A stretch of DNA of 64,000 nucleotides from JALYXI01 sp963716685 (GTDB taxonomy: Bacteria; Acidobacteriota; Terriglobia; Bryobacterales; Bryobacteraceae), in contig CAVQTR010000003.1 in NCBI GenBank assembly GCA_963716685.1, positions 1,984,001-2,048,000 of the forward strand, written 5' to 3'. The position numbers were made by a program, and so were the translations under genes. This document shows positions 10,101 through 18,553 of the stretch, in pieces. The notes under the pieces are model-generated. The model searched no databases, was not told where the DNA came from, and saw only the letters and a program-made list of their open reading frames with translations. Position 1 is the first letter of the stretch; the number at the start of each line of letters is the position of its first letter.

Positions 10101-10403
10101 TTCAACGTCGGCTGCTTCAGCGATAATTTCATCGGCCGCTACGGCACTGCCGGACGCAACATCATCATCGGGCCGCCCACCCATGGCTTCGATGGCGCGC
10201 TCCTCAAGCGCTTCCCCCTGGGGAAGGAAACCCGCTACCTCCAGTTCCGCGCCGAAGTCTTCAACGTCTTCAACCACCCGAATTTCGATAACCCCAACGT
10301 CACGGAGACCAGCTCCACCTTCGGCAAAATCACTTCCGCCGGCGTGCAGGATACGCGCGCCAGCTCGCGGCAGATCCAATTCGCGCTACGTTTGGTGTTC
10401 TGA
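7137..10403 (+). CDS. Oar-like TonB-dependent receptor with N-terminal carboxypeptidase-regulatory domain
   Basis: A 1,088-residue outer-membrane protein. A signal peptide (MFKQICAAFFLVTVCISYG) is followed by a CarboxypepD_reg-like domain (about residues 23-105; GTVTDASGAVV). A plug domain follows, with the ELPLNGRNFLQL motif near 140-155 and LLDGMDNND near 190. The rest is a long beta-barrel ending in an aromatic residue (RLVF), as required for BAM-mediated insertion. This architecture is greatly expanded in Acidobacteria. The substrate cannot be read from sequence. The downstream amidase and M20 hydrolase suggest amide- or peptide-containing compounds, by context only. Confidence 0.9.
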   Translation: MFKQICAAFFLVTVCISYGQSVRGTILGTVTDASGAVVRSAKVTATQTATGLTRTDLTNDEGEYAIPQLPVGSYTVSVEQAGFKRTDRTGVELRVDDRLRIDVVLALGQVSDTVAVEATAPVINTDSSTLGNVVDNKKVTELPLNGRNFLQLNLLVPGANQGVKGSQNQTQGGSISVNGAREQGNNFLLDGMDNNDLAINQYAVAISTEAIQEFKVQASTYSAEFGRSPGAQINIATKAGTNQIHGVLYEYLRNNDLDAKNFFDRPGPIPGYKRNQYGTSIGGPIKQNKTFYFGNYEGARVRQGITKVATEPTAAMKSGNFSALPAVIYDPTSLHLQNGVLVRNPFPGNIIPAALISSVGQNLVNLYPTPNTPGTSAANGLYTSSPTKSDDFDQFTVRVDHRFSDSHSLFGRYSFTKENRFDTFDSFCAGSNNVPGFGCNTLNGAQQAVIDYIWLLSANKVMEARTSFTRVRGGIFQQNAFKDVSTTLGIAGTSRNPEDFGVPVVTATGYDRFGEATNLPQDRHDNTFEWADSLSWTTGRNNIKFGAEIRRFQENFLFDSSARGTLNFTPFYTAQVSTTAAGVVNAVGGTGNAIADMLLGDVNTASVSRSFAGINAATVAGLRQTSTNLFAQDDFRVLPNLTLNIGMRWEYNAPTIDKYNHLATFDPSVPGSTPLPDLRVSTAQTPNIYNASKKEFSPRFGFAYTPIGPKTVIRGGYGLFWDVKLLNVILNSALTAPFLTGYSFSQSTNGVPNINLANPYGGTSGGPAIPSASWVENPFRDGYVQQWNFNVQHELTSSMGFTVGYVGSKGTHLDRAYDVNEPAPTASFTQALRKYPSYSSISVRSASASSVYHALQASMEKRFSHGLSFLAAYTWSKSIDDASLWNGSVVDPTNFHLERGLSTFDARHRFVTSYTYDLPYGAGQRFGGSAPRVVNLLLGGWQTNGIVTIQSGNPLDPSTGLQLSGTQTGTRPDVSCNPNNFPHDPSEWFNVGCFSDNFIGRYGTAGRNIIIGPPTHGFDGALLKRFPLGKETRYLQFRAEVFNVFNHPNFDNPNVTETSSTFGKITSAGVQDTRASSRQIQFALRLVF

Positions 10404-10407
10404 CAAA

Positions 10408-12196
10408 ATGACCAGATCCATGAAATCCGTCCTGCTCTGTTTTGCTTTCGCGGCGGCGCTCCCGGCGGCAACCCCGCCCGCGCCGCATGCCGCTCCCGCG
10501 CAGCCCTTCAATGTCGTCGAAGCGACCATTCCCGAAATGCGCGCGGCCATGGAAGAGAAGCGTCTCACCTCGCGCGAGCTGGTCACACTCTATCTCGCCC
10601 GCATCGGCATGTATGAGGACAAGCTCCACTGCATCATCACCGTCAACCCCAATGCCCTGAAGGAAGCCGACGATCGCGATCGCGAACGCGCCCAGGGCCG
10701 TATCCGCGGGCCTCTCCACGGCATCCCCATCGCGCTCAAAGACAACGTCCTCACCCACGACATCGTGACCACCGGCGGCGCTCTCGCCTTTGAAGGCTAC
10801 ATGCCGCCCTACGACGCCACGCTCGTCAAGAATCTTCGCGATTCCGGAGCCATCATCATCGCCAAGACCGGCCTCTCCGAGCTCGCCAACTGGGTCGCCG
10901 GCCCTCCCACGCCCATGCCAGGCAACTACAATGCGATGCGCGGCTTCGGCTACAACCCCTACGATCCCCGGCGCGATCCGCGCGAAGGCAGCGAATGACG
11001 GTCGTCCCGTGCTCCAGACCGGCGGCTCCAGCTCCGGCGTCGGCACCGCCGCCAACTTCTGGGCCGGCAACGTCGGCAGCGAAACCTCGGGCTCTATCCT
11101 CAGTCCCTCAAATCAGAACATGCTCGCCGCCGTCAAGCCTACCGTCGGCCGCATCAGCCGCTACGGCGTCATTCCCATCACGGCCGATCAGGACACCGCC
11201 GGTCCCATGGCCAAAACCGTCACCGACGCTGCCATCATGCTCGGTGCGCTCGAAAGCCCTGCGCCCGATCCCAACGATCCCGCTACCAAACTCTGCACCC
11301 CGCCCGCCGGCCGCGACTACACCAAATTTCTCAAGCCTGACGGTTTGAAAGGCGCCCGCATCGGCATCCCGCGCGCCTTGTTCTACGAACGCGCCAAACT
11401 CCCGCAGCGTTTCGGCACGCCCGAAGCCACACCCGGCGGTGGAGGCGGCCGGCGTGGAGGAGGAGGTGGTGGCGGCTTCAATGGCGATCCGCTCACTCCC
11501 GAACAAATGCGCGTCATGACCGAAGCCATCGAGATCCTGAAGCAGCAGGGCGCCATCATTGTCGACCCGGTCGAGATCCCCAGCATCGCCACGCAGGATC
11601 CCGACAAGAACTTCGCCCTTTGGGGCCAGTGCTCCGGCCTCAACAACGTCAAAGGCAAAGACGCCAACTGCTCGGTCGTTCTCAAGTACGGCATGAAGCG
11701 CGATTTCAACGCCTGGCTCGCTACGCTCGGCCCCTCCGCGCCCGTCAAAACCCTTACCGAGCTGCGCGAGTGGAACATCACCCACATCAACGCCGGCGCC
11801 ATTCGCTTTGGCCAGTCCCAACTCGACATCTCCGATGAAATGGACGTGCAGGGCGATCGTGCCCGCTACGAACATGACCGCGCCAAGGACCTCGAACTCG
11901 CCGGCGCCAATGGCATCGATGCCGTCATGAAAGCGAACCAACTCGATGCGCTCCTGTTCCCCGGTGCCAGCGGCGCCGGCATCGCGGCCAAGCCTGGCTA
12001 TCCCACCGTTATCGTTCCGTTCGGCATGGTGCCCAACAGCGCCAACCCGCCGTTTCCCGCCGGCTTCGACCCCAAACCGTCGCCCTTCGGCGTCAGCTTC
12101 ACCGGCATGTCCTGCGCCGAGCCGAAGCTCCTCTCGCTCGCGTATTCCTTCGAGCAGGCATCCAAACGCCGCGTTCCGCCCCCTGCGGTACCCTAG
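10408..12196 (+). pseudogene. amidase (amidase-signature family), single-base frameshift
   Basis: Two reading frames together encode one exported amidase. The first part (10408 to about 10986) has a signal peptide and the catalytic Lys in IALKDN. The second has GGSSSG and the GSETSGSILSPS stretch that supply the cis-Ser and nucleophile Ser of the Ser-cisSer-Lys triad. One extra G at 10987/10988 shifts the frame. Without it the gene would be 596 codons and read RDPREAANDGRPVLQ. A glycine-rich insertion (about 11434-11490) interrupts the second half. All catalytic residues are present, so this is either a recent mutation or a sequencing error. Expected activity: hydrolysis of amide bonds in the periplasm. 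Confidence 0.8.
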
Positions 12197-12202
12197 GCGT
12201 TC

Positions 12203-13636
12203 ATGCGCAAACTGCTGCTCCTCCTGCTCCCGCTTGCGGCCCTCGCTCAGGACACTCCCACCGAGCGTCAGGCCGCCAGCGGTGTCCTGAAACAGATGGA
12301 TGCGCTCGAGAAAACTCTCGACATTCCGGCCCTCACCGCTCGCATCACCGCGCCCAGTCCGGAACGCGATAAAGTCGTCGCCCGCGCAAAAGAACTCATG
12401 GATAACGGCCTGCTCCGCATGGGTGACGAAATCACCCGCGCCCCGGAGATCGGCTTTCAGGAAGACAAGTCCATCAAAAAGCTCATGGACTATCTCAACC
12501 AGCACGGCTTCGTCACCGAGGCCGGCATCGCCGGTCTCCGCACCGCCTTCATTGGCCGTTACAAGCGCTCCGGCGCGTTCGCCTCCAGCCCCGGACCCAA
12601 CATGGGCGTCATCCTCGAATACGACGCTCTGCGTGGCACCAAAGGCGCGTTCCATGGGGATCAGCACAGCACCCAGGGTCCCATCGGGATGGCCGTCGCC
12701 ATCGCCGTCGCCGAGTACCTCGAACGCGCGCACCTGCCCGGCAACGTCGTTGTCTTCGGCACCCCCGGTGAGGAAATGATGCCGCCCGCCGCCAAGACCC
12801 AGATGTTCGACGCCGGCATCTTCCGCAACATGGACGTCATCGTTCGCAGCCACGCCGTCAGCGCCACCGCCCGCCCTGCGCCCGGCTTCGGCACCTGCTG
12901 CCTCAACATCGATGGCGTGAAATACACCTTCAGCGGCGCGCCCGCTCATCAGATGACCGCGTGGGCCGGCCGCAACGCGCTTGAAGGCGTCATCCACCTC
13001 TTCGAAAACATCGACAGCGTCCGCGCCACCATCCGTCCGGAAGCCCGCATTCAGGGCATCATCTCCGAAGGCGGCGCCGCGCCGAACGTCGTCCCCGATC
13101 GCGCGGTCGCCGATTTCTACATCCGCTACCCGGACGCCGTCTATCTCGCGCAGGTGCGCGAGTTCGTCGACAACGCCGCCAAAGCCGCTGCTCTCTCCAC
13201 CGGCACCAAAGTCGCCATCGACAACTACGGCCGCCTCCGGGACGGCATCTCTCTCGCCACGCTCGCCGAGCCCGCCTTCGTGTACATGAAGCGGTACGGC
13301 GCCACCAACGTGCAGGCCGAGCCAGCCAAGCCCTCCGGCTTCGAAGAGACCGGCAGCGTGTCCAGCGTCATTCCCGGCATGAGTTTCTCCGCCCAGACCT
13401 CCGCTTACGCCAACCACACCTACGAAATGGAGAAGGATGCCCTCGCCGAGATCGGCCACCACGGCTTCGTAGTCGATGCGGAATCCATGGCCGCGCTCCT
13501 CTTCGACTACGCCACCCAGCCCGACTACCGCTCCGCCGTCAAGCGCGAGTTCGACGGTATCAAAGCCCTTTTCTCCGAATATCAGGACGCCCTGAAGAAG
13601 GTCTACCCCTTACCTGTGGTTCCCGACCCCAAATAG
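12203..13636 (+). CDS. M20-family amidohydrolase, AbgB-like (p-aminobenzoyl-glutamate hydrolase type), exported
   Basis: A 477-residue protein beginning with a signal peptide (MRKLLLLLLPLAALAQ). The catalytic core shows APEIGFQE, EYDALRG, HGDQH and GTPGEEM, the pattern of AbgB-like M20 hydrolases with two-metal sites. A dimerisation domain lies around SGAPAHQ. It starts six bases after the amidase gene and probably shares its transcript. Family members cleave amide bonds of aminobenzoyl-glutamate, indole-acetyl-amino acids and similar conjugates. The substrate here is not predictable, but two exported amide hydrolases behind a TonB receptor suggest an uptake-and-degradation unit. Confidence 0.8.
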   Translation: MRKLLLLLLPLAALAQDTPTERQAASGVLKQMDALEKTLDIPALTARITAPSPERDKVVARAKELMDNGLLRMGDEITRAPEIGFQEDKSIKKLMDYLNQHGFVTEAGIAGLRTAFIGRYKRSGAFASSPGPNMGVILEYDALRGTKGAFHGDQHSTQGPIGMAVAIAVAEYLERAHLPGNVVVFGTPGEEMMPPAAKTQMFDAGIFRNMDVIVRSHAVSATARPAPGFGTCCLNIDGVKYTFSGAPAHQMTAWAGRNALEGVIHLFENIDSVRATIRPEARIQGIISEGGAAPNVVPDRAVADFYIRYPDAVYLAQVREFVDNAAKAAALSTGTKVAIDNYGRLRDGISLATLAEPAFVYMKRYGATNVQAEPAKPSGFEETGSVSSVIPGMSFSAQTSAYANHTYEMEKDALAEIGHHGFVVDAESMAALLFDYATQPDYRSAVKREFDGIKALFSEYQDALKKVYPLPVVPDPK

Positions 13637-13651
13637 CGGCATCATGGTGGT

Positions 13652-16600
13652 TCAGTTTTCCTTCGTCGTAAACCGGTAGGTCCCGGAGCCCACGTCGAAC
13701 ACCGCCGCGCCGCCTTCCATTCGCAGGAAGCTGACTCCCGGTGAGACCGGCGCCACGTGGCCCGATTCCTGCACCGCGCCTGCTTCCCGCGCCGGTACAT
13801 ACACGGTGGCGGTGCTGTTTGGCGGCACCGTCACGTCCAGCTCGAGCGAGTCGCCGTCGCGCTTCCACTCGCTGCGAATCAGTCCGTACATCGAGCGGTG
13901 GGAAGCCCGCACGAACTGGAGATCCCGCACCGGATACGGCCGGATCACCGTGTGCGCAAAGCCCGGCCGAGCCGGGTCGGACCGAATGCCCGCCAGGTAT
14001 TCGTACATCCATACCGCCATGTCGCCGATCTGCATCACATGGTTGCCGGAGTTCATCGCCGGGTCCGCCGTATCGCCGTTCCACAGCTCCCAGATCGTGG
14101 TCGCGCCCTTCTCCACCATGTATCCCAGCCCCGGATATGTCTTCTGGTTCGCGATCTGAAACGCCACATCCGCGCGCCCGTTGTCTGAGAGCGTCCGCAT
14201 CAGCCACTGCGCGCCCACCAGACCGGTGCCCACATGGCCCTTGCTCTCCACTTCGATCTTCTCGATCAGATTGTCGAAAACCGCCGCCCGCTTATCGCGC
14301 GGCGTCATGCCGAACGCCAGCGGCACCACGCTCGAGGTCTGCGTGCCGTTGCCGTACACTCCCGCCGCGGGGTTGAAGAACTGCCGCTGAAACGCCGCGT
14401 TCACCCGCGCCGCCAGCTTATCGAACACCTCCGCATCCTCCGGCTTTTCCAGCAACCGCGCATAGAACGCCATCCGCCGCAGCAGCTCGTAGTAGTAAGC
14501 CGTGCCCAGCAGCGTGCCATCCGTCTTTCGTGCCGGATCCTCCGAGTGGATCAGCTTCGGCGACTCCGGCGGCACGCACCAGTCGCCGTACGTGTCCTTC
14601 GGCATGATGTCGTTCTTCAGGAACGTGCGCATGTGGTCCATCCACTTCTTCATCGCCGGATAGTCGCGCTCCAGCACGCGCCGCTCACCGTACTGTTCGT
14701 AGAGCATGCCCGGCAGAAAGATGAACGTGCTCGGCCACGTGACATCGCCGTTGTAGAGCGGCCAGTAAGCCGGAACCACGTCGGGGATGCTGCCGTCCGG
14801 CCGCTGCGCATCCGTCAGATCCTGCATCCACTTCGAATAGAATGCGGCCACATCGAACAGAAACGATTCCCCGCGGCTAACCTGCGAGCGATCCCCCAGC
14901 CAGCCCTGTCGCTCATCGCGCTGCGGACAATCCGTCGGGATGCTGCGGTAGTTCCCGCGCACGCCCCAGAAGATGTTGTGATGAATCTGGTTCAGCAGCG
15001 CGTTCGACGTCACAAAGTCATCGCTGCGCGCGAGGTCGTCATGCACTACTCGCCCTTCCATCGCGCTCAGCGCCGGTACGCCGGGGTAGCCGCTCACCTC
15101 CACATAGCGAAACCCGTGATAGGTGAAGCGCGGCTCATACGTCTCCGCTCCGCCGCCTTTCAGGATGTATGTGTCCGTCGCTCGCGCGGAGCGCAGATTT
15201 GCCGTATAAAGATGACCGTCGTCGCGCAGCGTCTCCGCATGACGCAGCACCACGCGCGTTCCCTTCGCCCCGCTGACTCTCAGGCGGCACCAGCCCACCA
15301 TGTTCTGGCCCATGTCGAACACGTAGCTGCCCGTGTCGGTTTTACGAACGCTCAGCGGCCGCAGGGTCTCCGTCACCCGCAGCGGTTCCGCCACCTGAGC
15401 CGCCAGGACGCCCGGCGGAGCGGCAACCACGTGCGCCGCTTCCCACTTCGAATCGTCGAACCCCGTTCGCGTCCACCCCGATTCCAGGCGCGCATCGTAG
15501 CGCTCCCCGTCATACTCGTTGTTCGCGCGAATCGGCCCGTTCGTGCTCAGCTTCCAGCTGCTGTCGCTGACCACATGCTCCACCGTGCCGTCGTCATAGG
15601 TCAGATCCAGCTGGAAGATCGCCTTTGGATAGCCATACGAAACCGTGGCAATGGGATCTTTTTCGCGCGGCGCCCAATATCTGCCGTTCCCCAGCAGGAT
15701 GCCGACCGCGTTCGCTCCCATCACGATCTGTTGCGTCACATCAAACGTCACATACAGGCTTCGTTTGCTGTAGTCGGTCAGCCCCGGCGAAAGAACCTGA
15801 TCGCCCATGCGCTTCCCGTTCACCGCGAGTTCAAACAAGCCCAGGCCGCACACAAACGCGGTCGCCGATTTCGGCTTCCTCGTCACGCGAAACTGCTTCC
15901 GCAGCATCCGCGCCGGCAGCGCCCGCTCCTCGCGAAATCCCACCTCGCCCCACGGCTGCGCTCCGTACGCCCCGCGATCCCGCACTGGCGAACCCGACGC
16001 CGTCCACGTCCCGTTCGAGACAACCGTCACCGGCTCTCCGCGATCGAACTCCAGCTTGAGCGATGCAATCACCGCGCTCCGCTTCGCGCGAATCTCAATG
16101 GCGTTGTCACCAGGTTTCATTTGTGCGGTCACATCGAACACCCGCGCCTGCGCCGGCTGCGCGTCCTTCCCTGTGCTCTCCCGGTTAACCACCACTTCGA
16201 ATTCCTGATCGGCCGCGGTCACCAGCGTTGCGTTGCGCAGCCTGCGGTCGCCCGGAATCTTCACACTCGTGCTCACCGCTGTCTCGGCTTTGGCATCCGC
16301 CGACCAGATCCAGTGCGCCTTCGTCAACCCCCAGAACGGACTTTCCGGGTCCCGATAAAGCTTCTCTTCGTCGCGCCCAATCCACTTACCACGCCAATCC
16401 GTGGGCTCGAGCAGTCCCATCGACCAGCTCGCCGGCGCACTCCACGGCGATTCCTTGCCCGCCTCGTCCCAGACCTGCACCTTCCAGAACACCACCGCGC
16501 CCGACGACATCGGGCCGCCTTCATACATTACATGCGTCGATTGCGCGGATTCAACGCGCCCCGAATCCCACAAATCGCCCGCGTTCCGCTGCAGCGTCTT

Positions 16601-16819
16601 CAGCGAGGACGCCGCAAGCACGCGGTACGCGGTCTGGCGTACACCGCGCGCGTTCGCATCCGCCGCCACTACCCAGCTCAGCCTTGGCGCCACCACGTCG
16701 ATGCCCACCGGATCCACCCGGTATTCGCAGCGAAGCTGTTCAGGATGAGTCTGGGCCAACGCCGCGGTGGACATTACACTAAGAGTCAAAACACCAAGAG
16801 TCGAAACAACGGTACGCAC
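13652..16819 (-). CDS. GH78 alpha-L-rhamnosidase, secreted
   Basis: A 1,055-residue enzyme. The GTG at 16819 is chosen because it starts a clean signal peptide (MRTVVSTLGVLTLSVMSTAALAQ); reading from 16969 would add 50 hydrophilic residues unlike the family. Fibronectin/Bac_rhamnosid_N domains occupy about the first 480 residues. The (alpha/alpha)6 catalytic domain with CPQRDERQGWLGD, which carries acidic residues used in catalysis in GH78, comes next, and a C-terminal beta domain ends the protein. It would release terminal L-rhamnose from plant or bacterial polysaccharides. A TACAAT hexamer on the minus strand (16834-16829) lies nine bases before the GTG, suggesting a nearly leaderless message. 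Confidence 0.9.
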   Translation of the reverse strand: MRTVVSTLGVLTLSVMSTAALAQTHPEQLRCEYRVDPVGIDVVAPRLSWVVAADANARGVRQTAYRVLAASSLKTLQRNAGDLWDSGRVESAQSTHVMYEGGPMSSGAVVFWKVQVWDEAGKESPWSAPASWSMGLLEPTDWRGKWIGRDEEKLYRDPESPFWGLTKAHWIWSADAKAETAVSTSVKIPGDRRLRNATLVTAADQEFEVVVNRESTGKDAQPAQARVFDVTAQMKPGDNAIEIRAKRSAVIASLKLEFDRGEPVTVVSNGTWTASGSPVRDRGAYGAQPWGEVGFREERALPARMLRKQFRVTRKPKSATAFVCGLGLFELAVNGKRMGDQVLSPGLTDYSKRSLYVTFDVTQQIVMGANAVGILLGNGRYWAPREKDPIATVSYGYPKAIFQLDLTYDDGTVEHVVSDSSWKLSTNGPIRANNEYDGERYDARLESGWTRTGFDDSKWEAAHVVAAPPGVLAAQVAEPLRVTETLRPLSVRKTDTGSYVFDMGQNMVGWCRLRVSGAKGTRVVLRHAETLRDDGHLYTANLRSARATDTYILKGGGAETYEPRFTYHGFRYVEVSGYPGVPALSAMEGRVVHDDLARSDDFVTSNALLNQIHHNIFWGVRGNYRSIPTDCPQRDERQGWLGDRSQVSRGESFLFDVAAFYSKWMQDLTDAQRPDGSIPDVVPAYWPLYNGDVTWPSTFIFLPGMLYEQYGERRVLERDYPAMKKWMDHMRTFLKNDIMPKDTYGDWCVPPESPKLIHSEDPARKTDGTLLGTAYYYELLRRMAFYARLLEKPEDAEVFDKLAARVNAAFQRQFFNPAAGVYGNGTQTSSVVPLAFGMTPRDKRAAVFDNLIEKIEVESKGHVGTGLVGAQWLMRTLSDNGRADVAFQIANQKTYPGLGYMVEKGATTIWELWNGDTADPAMNSGNHVMQIGDMAVWMYEYLAGIRSDPARPGFAHTVIRPYPVRDLQFVRASHRSMYGLIRSEWKRDGDSLELDVTVPPNSTATVYVPAREAGAVQESGHVAPVSPGVSFLRMEGGAAVFDVGSGTYRFTTKEN

Positions 16820-17056
16820 CACGGCTTGATTGTAGGCGACAACATGCAGCCGCTCCCGGCAGACACTCAGGTCTTCACCATCCATCGCGATTCGGACTTC
16901 ACCCCGCTGCTCGGGGTCGTGATCGGCCTGACCCTCGTCGAAGCCGCAGGTGTCAATCTGATTCTGCAACGCTGGAACCCCATAGCGCTGGCCTCCTCAG
17001 CCGTTCAGCGGTGAATCCATACAGTGGTGCGCCGGATGCAGCACTCACAGGCGACC

Positions 17057-18061
17057 ATGAAACTCACACTCAAACCGGTTTCCGAACAGGTGATTGTCAT
17101 CACCGGAGCGTCCAGCGGCATCGGGCTCGCCACCGCTCGCATGGCGGTCAAACGCGGAGCGCGCGTCGTTGTCGCAGCCAGGGCCCATGATTCACTCCAT
17201 CGGCTGGAGCAGGAACTCAACGCGACCGGAAAGAAGGCTGTCCACGTGGCGGCAGACGTCACCAAACCCGACGAAGTCCACCGGATCGCCGAAAAAGCCA
17301 TCGAGACCTTTGGCGGTTTCGACACATGGGTTAACGACGCCGGAACGTCAGTCTACGGTCGCGTGACAGACGTCCCTGTGACAGACGAGCACGCCGTTCT
17401 TGAGGTTAACTTCTGGGGCACCGTCCACGGCATGAAGGAAGCCGTCGCGCACCTCCGCAGCAAGGGCGGCGCGCTTATAAACGTCGGCAGCGAAGTTTCC
17501 GACCACTCGCTCCCGCTGCAGGGCGCCTATGCCGCTTCCAAGCATGCCATCAAGGCCTACACCGATGCGCTGCGCATCGAGCTCAAACACGACCGGATTC
17601 CCATCTCCGTTACCCTGATCAAGCCCACCGGCATTGCCACCCCGTTTTTCGAACACGCGAAGAACTATATGGAGAAAGAGCCGATTGCGCCTCCCCTCAT
17701 CTACGCTCCCGAAGTGGTTGCCGAAGCCATTCTCTATGCCGCTGAAAACCCCGTGCGCGACTTCCTCGTCGGCGACTCAGCCGTTCTGAACTCCGCCCTC
17801 GGCCGCTTCACCCCCGGCCTGAACGATAAGGTGATGAAAGCCGTCGGCTTCACCGGCCAGCAGGATGCGCGCGCTCCGAAACCCGGCCATCACCAGGCTC
17901 TCGAGCGGCCCTCCGGCACGCTCCAGGAACGAGGCGATTATGACGTTACCGTCATGGAAGCGAGCCTCTATAACAAAGCTGCCATGATGCCGCGCTGGGC
18001 TCTCGCAGGCATCGCCGTAGCTGGTGTCGCTACGGTTGCGGCACTGCGCCGCCGCTCGTAA
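17057..18061 (+). CDS. short-chain dehydrogenase/reductase with C-terminal extension
   Basis: A 334-residue SDR. The cofactor loop TGASSGIG is near residue 15-22, an Asn-x-x-Gly equivalent (NDAG) follows, and the active site has a Ser near GSEVS and YAASK. After about residue 250 the protein extends past the usual SDR end and finishes with a hydrophobic segment (WALAGIAVAGVATVAAL) plus arginines, probably a C-terminal membrane anchor. The ATG at 17057 is favoured since the Rossmann fold begins directly after. Substrate unknown. It lies 35 bases before ccmE but has its own stop, and a -10 hexamer separates them. Confidence 0.8.
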   Translation: MKLTLKPVSEQVIVITGASSGIGLATARMAVKRGARVVVAARAHDSLHRLEQELNATGKKAVHVAADVTKPDEVHRIAEKAIETFGGFDTWVNDAGTSVYGRVTDVPVTDEHAVLEVNFWGTVHGMKEAVAHLRSKGGALINVGSEVSDHSLPLQGAYAASKHAIKAYTDALRIELKHDRIPISVTLIKPTGIATPFFEHAKNYMEKEPIAPPLIYAPEVVAEAILYAAENPVRDFLVGDSAVLNSALGRFTPGLNDKVMKAVGFTGQQDARAPKPGHHQALERPSGTLQERGDYDVTVMEASLYNKAAMMPRWALAGIAVAGVATVAALRRRS

Positions 18062-18068
18062 CGCGCGC

Positions 18069-18094
18069 TATAATAAGGGTTCCTGAGGGAACCC
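18069..18094 (+). promoter_or_regulatory. ccmE -10 hexamer and initiation-region hairpin
   Basis: A consensus TATAAT (18069-18074) is followed by a perfect 7-bp hairpin, GGGTTCC/GGAACCC (18077-18083 and 18088-18094) with a TGAG loop, ending two bases before the ccmE ATG at 18097. The only purine-rich ribosome-binding stretch (GAGGGA) lies inside the loop and stem. No convincing -35 was seen. The hairpin could limit translation initiation or act as an operator. Confidence 0.45.
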
Positions 18095-18096
18095 CA

Positions 18097-18537
18097 ATGA
18101 AAAAGTACGCCAAGTTCGCTGCGGTCATGGTGGTCATCGTCGGTACGTTGATCTGGCTCGCTTCCGCCAACATCCAGGAAGCGCAGACGTATTACAAAAC
18201 CATCTCCGAACTGAATCAAATGCCGGCCAAGGCGCGCCAGAGCCGGGTCCGCGTTGGCGGCGATGTCGAGAAGGGTTCCATCGTGCGCAAGGCGGACATG
18301 GTTGAGTTCAGCCTGCAGCAGGAAAACATGCACCTCCGCGTGGCTTATGACGGCCGCGATCCCTTGCCGGACACGTTCCGCGACGGCGCGCAGGCCCTGG
18401 CCGACGGCCGCATGGGTTCGGACGGCGTCTTTCACGCGAACAAGATTCAGGCCAAGTGCTCCTCCAAGTACGCCGCTAAACCCGGCGAAGCTCCGGCCGG
18501 ACTAAAAGCCGTTCCCCCGGTCCGCAAGAGCATCTAA
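18097..18537 (+). CDS. ccmE: cytochrome c maturation heme chaperone CcmE, CxxxY type
   Basis: A 146-residue protein with one N-terminal membrane anchor (residues 5-25) and the OB-fold periplasmic domain of CcmE. In the standard protein a conserved His in a HxxxY motif binds heme covalently. Here the same place reads KCSSKY, giving CxxxY, the variant described in Desulfovibrio and in some archaea. The protein would carry heme from CcmC to CcmF. It heads the ccmE-F-H gene run. The tail after the motif is Pro/Ala/Lys-rich. Confidence 0.9.
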   Translation: MKKYAKFAAVMVVIVGTLIWLASANIQEAQTYYKTISELNQMPAKARQSRVRVGGDVEKGSIVRKADMVEFSLQQENMHLRVAYDGRDPLPDTFRDGAQALADGRMGSDGVFHANKIQAKCSSKYAAKPGEAPAGLKAVPPVRKSI

Positions 18538-18553
18538 CGAACAGGTAAATCAT

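Noticed and set aside
11108..13462. 784-residue antisense frame over the amidase and M20 genes
   Set aside because: Low-complexity Gly/Ala/Glu-rich sequence without domain signal; the plus-strand genes are well supported.
14234..17014. 926-residue open frame opposite the GH78 gene
   Set aside because: It has Arg/His-rich composition, lacks any domain and mirrors the codon bias of the rhamnosidase on the other strand, which has clear catalytic motifs.
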